From Actinomycetota bacterium (lineage in GTDB: Bacteria; Actinomycetota; AC-67), in the NCBI GenBank assembly GCA_041658565.1, contig JBAZZY010000022.1:1-45593 (forward strand): a stretch of DNA of 45,593 nucleotides, written 5' to 3'. Numbering within the stretch: position 1 is the first letter of the stretch; every line of letters begins with the position of its first letter. Below the pieces are notes generated by a model. It was given only the letters and a program-made list of their open reading frames with translations, was not told the origin of the DNA and ran no database searches. Shown here piece after piece: positions 24,452 through 33,078 of this stretch. The position numbers and the translations under genes were made by a program.

Positions 24452-25600
24452 TCAGGCCGGGCGCGCGCGCGGAGTTGAAAGGTCCATGAACAGCGCCTCG
24501 ACGGCCAGGGTTGCATCCACGTTGCGGGCGAGCGCGCGCCGCGTGGCATCGACGCGGCCGAGCGCCCAGACCAACCACGCCGGATCGGTGACCTTCGAGG
24601 CGCGCGCCAGTCGCTCGCCCATCTCGGCGTTAACGAGCACGTCGGTCGAAGCGCCGGTGCCCGAAAGCAGAACGTCCCGATAGAACGAGTGCATGTCGCG
24701 CAATGCGGAGTCGTAGGCCTCGGTACGGCGGCGGCGCGCCTCACGCTTGTGGCGGTCCTCGATGCGCTTGCGCGCTGCGCCGCTCCCCCGGCCTTCTCCG
24801 AACGCATCCAGCGTGCGCGCGAGTTCCTCTTTGTGCGCCTTGGACAGCGCGGCTGCCGCGGCGTCGGCTTCGGACTTCAACTCGGCCGCCGCGCGCACCG
24901 CCTCGGCCGGACCGCCGCGCACCAAGCGTCCGGGGAACTCCAGGTGCCCTCGGCGACGCTCCGGTGCTTCGGGGTCCTTCACGAATCGCAACGCGGTGGA
25001 CAAGTCACCGCCGGTGCGCGCCGCCCACTCCGCGTCGGACGGGTCGGCGCCGTGATGCTCGACCAGCACCCGACGAATCTCGCGGGGGCCCAGCGGGAAG
25101 AAGTCCACACGACGACAGCGCGAGACGATGGTCTCGGGCAGATCCTCAGGCGACGCGGTGACAAGCACGAACACCACGTCGCCCGGCGGCTCCTCCAGAA
25201 CCTTCAACAGCGCGTTCGCTGCCGCGGGATTCAGCCGGTGCGCGTCTTCGATCAAGAACACCTTGACTCGACCTTCGTACGGCGAGCGAAAGGCGTCCTG
25301 ACGAACTTCTCGCACTTGTTCGACCAGAATCTGCGCACCGTGCGGAACGATCATGTGTAGATCCGGATGCGTACGGCGCAGAATGCGCGCGCACGCGTCG
25401 CACGATCCGCATCCGCCGGCGGCACAGTTGAGCGAAGCGGCGAGTGCGATCGCCGCTAGTTCGCGCCCGACCCCTTGGGGACCGGCAAATAGGTAGGCAT
25501 GACCGACGCTGTCCGAAGCGATCGACTCGCGGAGTTGGCGAACCGCCGCCTCCTGGCCCACCAGCCGCTCCCACATATCCAATCCGCCGAGCTGCGCCAT
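24452..25600 (-). CDS. holB: DNA polymerase III subunit delta'
   Basis: A clamp-loader component. The 382 residues begin with AQLGGLDMWERLVGQE, then the AAA+ fold with a modified P-loop (GPQGVGRE in place of GxxGxGKT), the zinc-binding cluster CAAGGCGSCDACARI, VFLIEDAHRLNPAAANALLKVLEEPPG and the sensor VSRCR. The degenerate P-loop suggests it does not hydrolyse ATP itself, as known for some delta' subunits. ATG 25600 is preferred; a GTG at 25606 overlaps the tmk stop. An internal Met (MWERL, 25576) would fit the usual family start. The pair tmk-holB is standard in actinobacteria. Confidence 0.94.
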   Translation of the reverse strand: MAQLGGLDMWERLVGQEAAVRQLRESIASDSVGHAYLFAGPQGVGRELAAIALAASLNCAAGGCGSCDACARILRRTHPDLHMIVPHGAQILVEQVREVRQDAFRSPYEGRVKVFLIEDAHRLNPAAANALLKVLEEPPGDVVFVLVTASPEDLPETIVSRCRRVDFFPLGPREIRRVLVEHHGADPSDAEWAARTGGDLSTALRFVKDPEAPERRRGHLEFPGRLVRGGPAEAVRAAAELKSEADAAAAALSKAHKEELARTLDAFGEGRGSGAARKRIEDRHKREARRRRTEAYDSALRDMHSFYRDVLLSGTGASTDVLVNAEMGERLARASKVTDPAWLVWALGRVDATRRALARNVDATLAVEALFMDLSTPRARPA

Positions 25601-25602
25601 GC

Positions 25603-27666
25603 TCACTCCGCACCTAGGAACGGCAGCAATGCGGCACGAATCTGCCCTTGGACCTGCTCGACGGTTCCCGACGCATCCACGACCGAGAACCGGCTCGGGT
25701 ATTCACGGGCCAGGTGCAGATACGCCTCCCCGACCTTTCGGTGGAATGCCGCGCCTTCGTTCTCCATCCGATCTCCTCCGGCCGATCGGTTCAGACCGAC
25801 GTCGGAATCCAGGTGCAACAAGATGACCAGATCGGGCAACAGCTCATCGGTCGCCCAGGCGTTCAGGCGCAACACGTCCTCCTCGCCGAGGCCGCGCACC
25901 ACACCCTGGTATGCAATTGACGAATCGATGTAGCGGTCGCTCACGACAACCGAGTTCGCATCGAGCGCCGGTCGGATGACGGCGGCAACGTGCTGGGCGC
26001 GCGCCGCCGCAAACAGCAGCGCCTCGGTCTTGGCGTCCATGCCCTCGGACCCAGGGTCCAGCAAGATGTGCCGCACCTGCTCCGAGATCGCAGTGCCGCC
26101 CGGCTCGCGTGTGACCACGACATGGCGTCCGCGTTCGCGGAGCCACTCGGAGAGCAGCGACATCTGTGTTGACTTCCCCGCCCCCTCGACGCCCTCGAAC
26201 ACCACGAACAATCCGGCGCGCGCGCCGCCGGCAACGAGCGCGCGCCCGGTGAATCGCAGCCCGGTGAATCGCAGCCCGGTGAATCGCAGCCCCGTCAATC
26301 GCGCGGTCCCCGGACGGCCGGCGGCCTTACGCAGCAGACGAACCGCCTGTATGCCCGAGGCAACAAGGAACAGCCCGCCGGCCCACAGGACAATCCGCGA
26401 TCCGGCGAGATCAAAGATGTAGTTTTCCGTTCGCACCACATGGTCTCCGATCGCTCCGGCCGCCAGCGGCCAACCCGCGAGACCAACGAACAGCGAAAGC
26501 TGGATGCCTGTATACAAGGTCGCGAACGTGCGCCCGCGCAGACGATCGTCGGTTCGCTCCTGAAGCAACGTGAAGATAGTCACCCAGGCGATCCCGGCCC
26601 CGAAGCCCGCAAGAAAAGTGATGGGGAGCGCCGGACGAATCGAAGTCATGCTTGCGACTCCGATTGCCGCCAGACCCCCCAAGACCAGCCCCGCAGGAAA
26701 GATGCTCTCGCGACGACGCCGTCGAGCGATCGCGCTGGCGCTGATCATCCCACCGACGAGCCCGAACCCGACGGCGACGATCAGAGCCCCCCAGGCCGCC
26801 TGCGCGCCGGCCTCGCTCCCGCCGGCGAGTTTGCCCGCGAAGATCGGACCGAGCGAGATGATCGCACTCCCACCGGAGAACGCAACCCAGGCGCTCACCA
26901 CCAGCGTGCGCACAAAAAGGTCCTTGCGAATGAACCGGAATCCTTCAAACAAGTCGCGGAAGGGGTTCCAGCTGCCGACGGACTGGTAGGCACGCTTGGT
27001 TCGCATCAGGTGCGCAGGGAACGTCGCGATCATCGCCGAGGAGAACAGGAACGAGGCGGCATCCACAAAGAAGGCCAGCGACACCGGTTGGGTTCGCAGC
27101 ACGCTGAAAGCGTCGAAGCGAGCAAGCAGCGACGCCGGGATCGCCAACACCGCCACAAGCGCCCCGCCGAGGGGGAAAGTGGCGTACGTGGTGATGAGCG
27201 ACAACTGGTTGGCCGTCATCAACTGACTCCGCTCGACCAGGTTGGGCACGGTCGCGTCCTTCGAGGGAGCCCACAGCAGACTGAGGATCTCCATGGCCGC
27301 CGACACTGCGTAGACCTGCCACAAGTTGTGCGTGAACGGGATGGTCGCGATGAGCGCCGCGCGACACAGGTCCGCGGTGACCATCAATCGCCGGCGGTCG
27401 AACCGGTCGGCCAGCACCCCGGCAAACGGCCCGAAGAAAAGCCCCGGAACCACGCGGAACAGCAGCACACCTCCGACGGCGAACTCCGGCCGGCCGGACA
27501 TGTTCTTGACGTAAATGGTCAGCGCGAAGACCCCGAGCCAGTCCCCCAGGCTCGAGACCGTGGTGACCGCCCATAGACGTCGGAAATACCGGCGCTGCAG
27601 CAGGCCGAGAATCGTCGATGGCCGGTCGCCGAAAGGGCCGCGACCGTGCGCTGATTGGTTTCCCAT
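25603..27666 (-). CDS. tmk: MFS permease-dTMP kinase fusion
   Basis: 687 residues. Residues 1-450 form an MFS-like permease with about 12 membrane helices (YFRRLWAVTTVSSLGDWLGVFALTIYV, and VLADRFDRRRLMVTADL in the loop 2-3 region). Residues 453-473 are a linker of pentapeptide repeats of the form GLRFT. Residues from 480 are thymidylate kinase: P-loop GVEGAGKS near residue 492, VTREPGGT, and DRYIDSSIAYQG with the DRY/H motif. dTMP kinase makes dTDP for DNA synthesis. Fused MFS-dTMP kinases are known in Streptomyces and relatives. The ATG at 27666 is the first Met before membrane-protein-like sequence; a longer frame upstream overlaps the DedA promoter and lacks family sense. Confidence 0.93.
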   Translation of the reverse strand: MGNQSAHGRGPFGDRPSTILGLLQRRYFRRLWAVTTVSSLGDWLGVFALTIYVKNMSGRPEFAVGGVLLFRVVPGLFFGPFAGVLADRFDRRRLMVTADLCRAALIATIPFTHNLWQVYAVSAAMEILSLLWAPSKDATVPNLVERSQLMTANQLSLITTYATFPLGGALVAVLAIPASLLARFDAFSVLRTQPVSLAFFVDAASFLFSSAMIATFPAHLMRTKRAYQSVGSWNPFRDLFEGFRFIRKDLFVRTLVVSAWVAFSGGSAIISLGPIFAGKLAGGSEAGAQAAWGALIVAVGFGLVGGMISASAIARRRRRESIFPAGLVLGGLAAIGVASMTSIRPALPITFLAGFGAGIAWVTIFTLLQERTDDRLRGRTFATLYTGIQLSLFVGLAGWPLAAGAIGDHVVRTENYIFDLAGSRIVLWAGGLFLVASGIQAVRLLRKAAGRPGTARLTGLRFTGLRFTGLRFTGRALVAGGARAGLFVVFEGVEGAGKSTQMSLLSEWLRERGRHVVVTREPGGTAISEQVRHILLDPGSEGMDAKTEALLFAAARAQHVAAVIRPALDANSVVVSDRYIDSSIAYQGVVRGLGEEDVLRLNAWATDELLPDLVILLHLDSDVGLNRSAGGDRMENEGAAFHRKVGEAYLHLAREYPSRFSVVDASGTVEQVQGQIRAALLPFLGAE
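26246..26305 (-). repeat. 15-bp tandem repeat in the MFS-Tmk linker
   Basis: Unit CCGGTGAATCGCAGC repeats exactly three times (26246-26290), with a degenerate fourth copy to 26305. It encodes the pentapeptide repeat of the interdomain linker. Being 15 bp long, copy-number changes would keep the reading frame. Confidence 0.95.
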
Positions 27667-27726
27667 CGGAGCGCGGCAAGCGTAGCACGCGACCCGAGTG
27701 GCCCTCCGACGCCCGGCAGGTACGAT

Positions 27727-28338
27727 GTGCGCCTCGTGGAAGAGATGGTCACACGCCTCGTCGAGCACGGCTACATTGCACTATTCGTGCTGATGTGGAT
27801 CGACACGATGGGGCTACCCCTGCCGAGCGAGATTCCGTTGCTATTCGCTGGGTTCCTGATCTCGGAGCAGCGGCTCGATATCGCGCCGGCGGCGCTGGTC
27901 TCGGCGGCCGGAGCCCTGGGCGGCTCGCTGCTCGCCTACGGCGTGAGTCGTCGCTACGGGCGCGCGGCGATCTTGCGTTGGGGACGCAAGTTCCTGATCA
28001 CCGAGGAGCACTTGCACCATTCCGAGCGCTGGTTCGAGCAGCGTGGACCGGCGGCCGTCTTTGTGTGCCGCATGATCCCGCTCGCGCGCACCTTGATCTC
28101 GATCCCCGCGGGAATCGCCGAGATGAACGTTCCCCGATTCGCCGTTTACACGTTCACGGGCTCGCTACCGTGGGCCTTCGGTTTGATGGGGCTCGGCTGG
28201 GCGCTCGGTGCGAATTGGGAACGCGTTCTCGGTCACTTCACGCTCGCATCCGCCGCAGTCGGACTCACGATGCTGGTCGCGACCGCGGTCTGGTACCTCA
28301 GACGGCGGAAGTCCGCGTCGGGGCGCGTGCCGAGCTGA
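27727..28338 (+). CDS. DedA/SNARE-associated family membrane protein
   Basis: 203 residues from a GTG at 27727 with GGCAGG 6 bases upstream. DedA features include LPLPSEIPLLFAGFL near the N-terminus, GGSLLAYGVSRRYGRAAI (the G-x-x-x-G-Y membrane-binding motif region), FLITEEHLHHSERWFEQRGPAAVFVCRMIPLARTLISIPAGIAEM (family signature F-x-R-x-(I/L)P-x-x-R-x-x-x-x-x-x-A-G), and two C-terminal helices. The family acts in lipid flipping (undecaprenyl phosphate and phospholipid recycling) and membrane homeostasis. A TACGAT element directly before the GTG could alternatively serve a leaderless start at GTG 27736. The 3' end overlaps the convergent gene by 41 bases. Confidence 0.9.
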   Translation: MRLVEEMVTRLVEHGYIALFVLMWIDTMGLPLPSEIPLLFAGFLISEQRLDIAPAALVSAAGALGGSLLAYGVSRRYGRAAILRWGRKFLITEEHLHHSERWFEQRGPAAVFVCRMIPLARTLISIPAGIAEMNVPRFAVYTFTGSLPWAFGLMGLGWALGANWERVLGHFTLASAAVGLTMLVATAVWYLRRRKSASGRVPS

Positions 28339-30055
28339 CACCAACGCCGGCATCCTCGCCGGCCGACCAAGAAAGCCACGCAACCGCCGGGTACAGCGCA
28401 AGGATCGCTCCGGTGAAGAACCCGGAGTCCTCCACGAACAACGCCGCAAAAGCAGCCACGGCTCCGCCGGCGACCGCCGCGCGCACCTGCGACGGCGCCG
28501 CGTGCGTGCGCGCAGCCCAAACGAACAACGCGACCAACACCACTGCCACCCCCGCGAACCCGGCGAACCCCGCCACGCCGCCGGAGGCAACCTCCCGATA
28601 GTCCAGCGCCGCGCGATCGGCGATGAACCTCCAGGCCGCGCGCGCGCCACCGGACCGCACCGTGTTGAGCGCGCGGCCCCCGTGGCTGACGGGCGTGCGC
28701 GCGTCGGCGACCAGTGCCAGGCCGAACCCGGCGACCGCAGCGACTCCCGCGACGGCAAGGTGCGGTACGCGAACCTTTCCGGATGAGCGGATCCCAACGG
28801 CGACTCCGGCGCCCAGCACAAGTGTGAACACCGCCACGAAGTTGGCCCCCAATTGCGGCGCCCCAACGACGACGGCCCCCGCCAGACCCGCGACGACAAG
28901 AACTCGGGCCGACACGCCCAACAAGGCTGCGCCGGCGACGGCGCCGCCGGCGACGAAAGCAGCCAGATGATTGCGCAGGCCGAAGAACCGCCAGGAGTTC
29001 AACGGATCGCCCCACAACGACAGGGCAGGCTCGGCGTCGGGGCGCATCGCCGCCACCGCCGCAAGAACCGCGACCACTGCGGCGGTTCCGACAAGCGCGC
29101 GTCCGCAGAACCGCCGCGTATTGCGCGCAGGCCACACGCCCCCGGCCGCAAACGTCGCCAGCACGACGACCGCGCGCACCTCCCACCGCGCGCTCGGAAC
29201 GAACAGCGCTGCGACGTACCCGGCCGGCACGATCGACGCTGCGCGCGCCAGCGCAGCCGCAACCCTGTTGCGGCGACGGCGAAGGGCGAAGAAGGCGATA
29301 ACGCACCCCAGCACCCCGGCAACGGCAGTCGCCCACGCCAGACCCGGACCGTACGACGCGTCCCGGAGCATCCGGAAGGACAAAGCGTCGATGCGCGCTG
29401 CAGCATCTGCGGTGGCGGCGACCTTCAGCGGCACGCCGATCACTCCGCGCGCGCCGCGGATTCCCAGCGACGCAAGAACACTCGCGGCGAGATCGTAAGG
29501 AGTGGCCACCCCCGCGCGCGCGGCGATCCCGCCCGACAGCACCCCGGGGATTCCGATCACACCCACCGTTAACGGCGTCCGGGGTGCGACGCCGACGACG
29601 AATACCGAGGTGCGCGCGGCCGCTAGGCCGCGCGCAGACGCCGCCGAAGCTACCGAGGCGACCGTCAGTCGTCCTATCTCCGACGGACACGGTGTGCCCG
29701 GGCGCACAAAGGTTGCGACCAACGCGGCCCCCGGCGAGCCCGGCTCACTAAGGGTCTCGACCCGCACGCACCGGTCCCGTAGAACGTCGCCCACACGGCC
29801 CGGGTATCCGCCGAGGGCCCTGCCGCTGGTGCGCCACGGCGCGCCTGCGGCAATCTCGGCCAGGAAGTCCTCTCCCGAGCGAGAAGCGGGGAATACCCCC
29901 AGTCCCAGCGCCGCACCCTCAAGAAACGCGCGGGCTTGCGCAGCCGGCATCGCGACCAAAAGCACGTCCGGTTCTGCGGCAGCGCGCGCCGGGACGGACC
30001 CCAACGGCAACACGACGAACGCGGTCGCGGCGACGATGACCACTTTCCAACGCAC
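28298..30055 (-). CDS. large polytopic membrane protein with an N-terminal extracytoplasmic domain
   Basis: 585 residues: signal peptide (MRWKVVIVAATAFVVLPLGSVPARA), an exported domain of about 230 residues (DVLLVAMPAAQARAFLEGAALGLG ... TPYDLAASVLASLGI), then about 10 membrane helices and a short tail. TPYDLAASVL resembles a segment of alkaline-phosphatase-superfamily enzymes, and SWRFFGLRNHLAAFVAGGA marks the membrane part. I do not recognise a named family, and the phosphatase link is weak. The GTG at 30055 is preceded by a TACAGT element with a 6-base spacer, typical of leaderless mRNA. The gene overlaps the DedA gene tail to tail by 41 bases. Confidence 0.75.
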   Translation of the reverse strand: MRWKVVIVAATAFVVLPLGSVPARAAAEPDVLLVAMPAAQARAFLEGAALGLGVFPASRSGEDFLAEIAAGAPWRTSGRALGGYPGRVGDVLRDRCVRVETLSEPGSPGAALVATFVRPGTPCPSEIGRLTVASVASAASARGLAAARTSVFVVGVAPRTPLTVGVIGIPGVLSGGIAARAGVATPYDLAASVLASLGIRGARGVIGVPLKVAATADAAARIDALSFRMLRDASYGPGLAWATAVAGVLGCVIAFFALRRRRNRVAAALARAASIVPAGYVAALFVPSARWEVRAVVVLATFAAGGVWPARNTRRFCGRALVGTAAVVAVLAAVAAMRPDAEPALSLWGDPLNSWRFFGLRNHLAAFVAGGAVAGAALLGVSARVLVVAGLAGAVVVGAPQLGANFVAVFTLVLGAGVAVGIRSSGKVRVPHLAVAGVAAVAGFGLALVADARTPVSHGGRALNTVRSGGARAAWRFIADRAALDYREVASGGVAGFAGFAGVAVVLVALFVWAARTHAAPSQVRAAVAGGAVAAFAALFVEDSGFFTGAILALYPAVAWLSWSAGEDAGVGVSSARAPTRTSAV

Positions 30056-30061
30056 GCGGGC

Positions 30062-30067
30062 ACTGTA
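30062..30067 (-). promoter_or_regulatory. -10 element (TACAGT) for a leaderless start at 30055
   Basis: The minus strand reads TACAGT, with six bases to the GTG at 30055. This places the expected transcription start on or beside the start codon. Confidence 0.5.
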
Positions 30068-30106
30068 CGGGTTCAGGCGCGCGCCGGCACGGCGCCCCGG
30101 ACTTCG

Positions 30107-30661
30107 CTACGCCAGGCCGATCTCCGGCGCGACCAGTTGCAGCCCCTCGATCCCCAGGGCGATGAACTCATCCAACTCGAGTCCCAGGGCGGCGCATTCG
30201 TGGATCTCGGCCCGGTCGACACCCGGCGCAAACGACTTCTCCTTGAGCTTCTTCTTGACGCTGGAGACCTTCATCCCGACGGCCTTCTCGGGCCGGGGCA
30301 GCGCGGCGGCAACCAGAAGTCCCGCCAAAGCGTCGGCAGCCACGATCGCGCGCGCGACCAGATCGGTCCGGAATTCAGGATGAGCGTGGGCAAGCACCGC
30401 GTTCACGACGGTCTCGTCAACCTGTTCCTCGCGCAACCACTCCGCGGCAAGGCGAGCGTGGCGCTCGGGGTCACCGGCGGTGTGGTCCTGGTCCAGATCG
30501 TGGAAAAGCCCCACCAGAGCCCATGTGTGCTCATCGCCGTCGAAACGCACCGCCAAGCGGCGCATCACCCCCTCGACCGACACCAGGTGGCGCAGGGTAA
30601 TGTCCTTGTCCACCAAACGACGAACCAGCGCGACGGCCTCGTCCCGCGACATCGACCCCAT
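30107..30661 (-). CDS. HD-domain phosphohydrolase-like protein
   Basis: 184 residues from ATG 30661, preceded by GGAGGGAGGAA. The HD pattern appears as VEGVMRRLAVRF...(H)TWALVGLFHDLDQD, with the HD pair in LFHDLD, and a later NAVLAHAH for further metal ligands. The C-terminal part is helical, with LAGLLVAAALPRPEKAVGMKVSSVKKKLKEKSF. These proteins hydrolyse nucleotide or phosphate esters, but the specific substrate is unknown. It is divergent from the KimA-like gene, sharing a 110-base promoter region. Confidence 0.85.
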   Translation of the reverse strand: MGSMSRDEAVALVRRLVDKDITLRHLVSVEGVMRRLAVRFDGDEHTWALVGLFHDLDQDHTAGDPERHARLAAEWLREEQVDETVVNAVLAHAHPEFRTDLVARAIVAADALAGLLVAAALPRPEKAVGMKVSSVKKKLKEKSFAPGVDRAEIHECAALGLELDEFIALGIEGLQLVAPEIGLA

Positions 30662-30771
30662 GATTCCTCCCTCCCGCCGGGATTGGAGCGATGATAGCGG
30701 CTTGCCGATTCGCGGAGAGCCACCGCACAGAGGAAGATGGACGCCACCGTGACCAAGGAACACACCCACTG

Positions 30772-33033
30772 ATGGGGGCTTTCAAGCGGGTCTTGCTCGG
30801 CCGCCCCCTCGCCAGCGAAGACGCCGAACACCAACTGCTGCCCAAGATCCTGGCGCTGCCGGTTTTCGCCTCCGACGCATTGTCCTCAGTCGCCTACGCG
30901 ACGGAGGAGATCATCATCGTCCTGGTCACGGCGAGCGTGACGGCTATTCACCTGTCACTTCCGCTTGCCGCCGCGGTTGCGATCCTGATGATGATCGTTA
31001 TCGCCTCCTACCGCCAGACCGTCCACGCCTACCCCGGCGGAGGCGGCGCCTACATCGTCACGCACGAAAACGTGGGGGAAATCCCGGGACTGATCGCGGC
31101 CGGCGCGTTGCTGACCGACTACGTGCTAACGGTCGCCGTGAGCATCGCGGCCGGCGCGTTCGCCGTCGCGTCGCTCGTTCCGTCGCTGCTCGGACACCTG
31201 GTTCCGGTGGCGTTGGTGTTTGTCGCCTTCATCACCATGTTGAATCTGCGAGGAACGAAGGAGTCCGGCTCGCTTTTCGCGATCCCGACGTACGCCTTCG
31301 TCGTCGCCATACTCACGATGATCGCCGTGGGACTCGGCCGTTGCACATTCGGGACGTGCCCAACCGCCACCACCCCTTCAGCAATACCCGAAGGGATGGC
31401 CCCGCTCACGATCCTCCTTGTGCTCCGAGCGTTCTCATCGGGGGCGACGGCCCTCACCGGAGTCGAGGCAATTGCCGACGGCGTTCCGGCGTTCCGCGGC
31501 AGGCGGCCTTCCGAGCAGGCCCGCAACGCCGCCACCACCCTCGGCGTGCTCGGAGTAATCGCGATCACGATGTTCCTCGGGATCACGATCTTGGCCAACC
31601 GGATGCACGCGCGCCCGTCAGAGGCGAAGTCAATCGTGGCGCAGATCGCCGACGCGGCGTTCAACGGCGGGTTCGGCTTTGCATTCGTGCAGATCGCAAC
31701 CGCTCTGATCCTGATCCTGGCAGCAAACACCGCGTTTCAGGACTTCCCCAGACTGTCGTCGATCTTGGCGCGTGACCGCTTCATGCCCAGGCAGTTCATC
31801 AACCGAGGCGACCGCTTGGTCTTCTCCAACGGCATCTTGGTATTGGCCGGGGCGGCAGCGGTGCTCATCATCATCTACGAGGCCCAGGTAACGAGGCTGA
31901 TTCAGTTGTACGTCGTCGGGGTCTTCACGAGTTTCACGCTGTCCCAGTACGGGATGCTGCGTAGATGGCGACGCGTGCGGGGCGAGCACTGGCAGCGCCG
32001 AGCGGTCATGAGCGGCATCGGGTCGGCGGTCACCGGAGTAGTGCTCGTCGTCGTAGCCGTCAGCAAGTTCACCCACGGCGCGTACTTGGTCATCATGGCG
32101 GTGCCGGTCATCGTGATGGCGTTCAAGATGGTTAACCGGCACTACATCTCGGTCAGCCGCCAACTACGCCTTCCGCAGGATCGTCCCACGCGCGCCGCAG
32201 GCACGCGGGTAGTCGTCCTGGTCTCGCACGTTGACGAAGCGACGCGGCGCGCGGTCGGCTACGCGCGCGCACTGCGTCCGATGGAAGTCCGCGCGGTACA
32301 CGTGGGCAACGAGGAGACGGGTGACCGGATCCGCCGCGAGTGGATCGAGCAGGGACTCACCGTGCCGCTCGACGTCATCCCGAACGGCTCGCGCGACGTG
32401 GCGGGACCCCTCCGGGCCTATATCCGAGGGCTGCACGCAGCCGAGAACGAGTACGTCACCATCGTGCTGCCGGAGCGGTACACCGGTAAGCGATTCGGTC
32501 ACTACCTCCAGCGTCGCCACACCCTGCTGCTGCGCGCCGCCCTGCAGTGGGAGCGCGGCGTGGTCGTCACCGACTTCCCCGTTCACACACAGGCCGGCAG
32601 CGAGAGCGGACGCGGCGCGATTCAGCCGACGCGTACCGTGGCTATCGTGCTGGTGTCGGCTGTGCACAACGCCTCACTGCGCGCGCTCGAGTACGCGCGC
32701 GCGCTGCGACCGAGCGACCTGCGCGTGGTGAGCTTCAACGTCGAGCCGACCGAAACCCAACGCATCCTCACCGACTGGTCCCGGCTTGTTGACGACGTTC
32801 CCATTGAAGCCGTGGATTCCCCCTACCGAGAAGTGGTCCGGCCGCTCCTGCGCTACATCCGCCAAATCCACGCCTTTAACCCGGACGCCGTGGTCTCGAT
32901 CATCATCCCCGAGTTCGTGGTGTCGAAGTGGTGGCACCAATTCCTGCACAACCAGAGCGCCCTGGCGATCAAGGCCGCGCTGCTATTCGAGCCGGGAGTC
33001 TCGGTGAGCAGCGTCCCGTTCCACCTCGAGTAG
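30772..33033 (+). CDS. KimA-like potassium transporter (APC superfamily)
   Basis: 753 residues. The N-terminus is strikingly close to Bacillus KimA/YdaO: LPVFASDALSSVAYATEEIIIVL, SYRQTVHAYPGGGGAYIV, LIAAGALLTDYVLTVAVS and FITMLNLRGTKESGS. About 12 membrane helices follow, to about residue 460. The cytosolic part holds two tandem universal-stress-like domains at residues 477-610 and 620-753. Each opens with a hydrophobic strand and a matching segment (AVGYARALRPMEVRAVHV and ALEYARALRPSDLRVVSF). KimA of B. subtilis, as I recall it, is about 600 residues and has a single such region. The start ATG at 30772 follows an aaggaa stretch at long spacing. Two TrkA-type genes follow, supporting potassium transport. 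Confidence 0.85.
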   Translation: MGAFKRVLLGRPLASEDAEHQLLPKILALPVFASDALSSVAYATEEIIIVLVTASVTAIHLSLPLAAAVAILMMIVIASYRQTVHAYPGGGGAYIVTHENVGEIPGLIAAGALLTDYVLTVAVSIAAGAFAVASLVPSLLGHLVPVALVFVAFITMLNLRGTKESGSLFAIPTYAFVVAILTMIAVGLGRCTFGTCPTATTPSAIPEGMAPLTILLVLRAFSSGATALTGVEAIADGVPAFRGRRPSEQARNAATTLGVLGVIAITMFLGITILANRMHARPSEAKSIVAQIADAAFNGGFGFAFVQIATALILILAANTAFQDFPRLSSILARDRFMPRQFINRGDRLVFSNGILVLAGAAAVLIIIYEAQVTRLIQLYVVGVFTSFTLSQYGMLRRWRRVRGEHWQRRAVMSGIGSAVTGVVLVVVAVSKFTHGAYLVIMAVPVIVMAFKMVNRHYISVSRQLRLPQDRPTRAAGTRVVVLVSHVDEATRRAVGYARALRPMEVRAVHVGNEETGDRIRREWIEQGLTVPLDVIPNGSRDVAGPLRAYIRGLHAAENEYVTIVLPERYTGKRFGHYLQRRHTLLLRAALQWERGVVVTDFPVHTQAGSESGRGAIQPTRTVAIVLVSAVHNASLRALEYARALRPSDLRVVSFNVEPTETQRILTDWSRLVDDVPIEAVDSPYREVVRPLLRYIRQIHAFNPDAVVSIIIPEFVVSKWWHQFLHNQSALAIKAALLFEPGVSVSSVPFHLE

Positions 33034-33066
33034 CCGCCGCCGACTTGCGCGCGCCGCCGACCGCGC

Positions 33067-33072
33067 TAGGGT
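33067..33072 (+). promoter_or_regulatory. -10 element (TAGGGT) for a leaderless start at 33079
   Basis: TAGGGT lies six bases before ATG 33079. No ribosome binding site is present, so the first TrkA gene may be transcribed leaderless from its own promoter, independently of the KimA-like gene 45 bases upstream. Confidence 0.5.
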
Positions 33073-33078
33073 ACGAAA

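Noticed and set aside
26246..26305. Tandem repeat as a CRISPR array
   Set aside because: 15-bp units with no spacers, inside a coding frame.
30662..30771. ydaO/kimA c-di-AMP riboswitch before the KimA-like gene
   Set aside because: The gap is 110 bases and must also serve the divergent HD gene; no match to the riboswitch core was seen.
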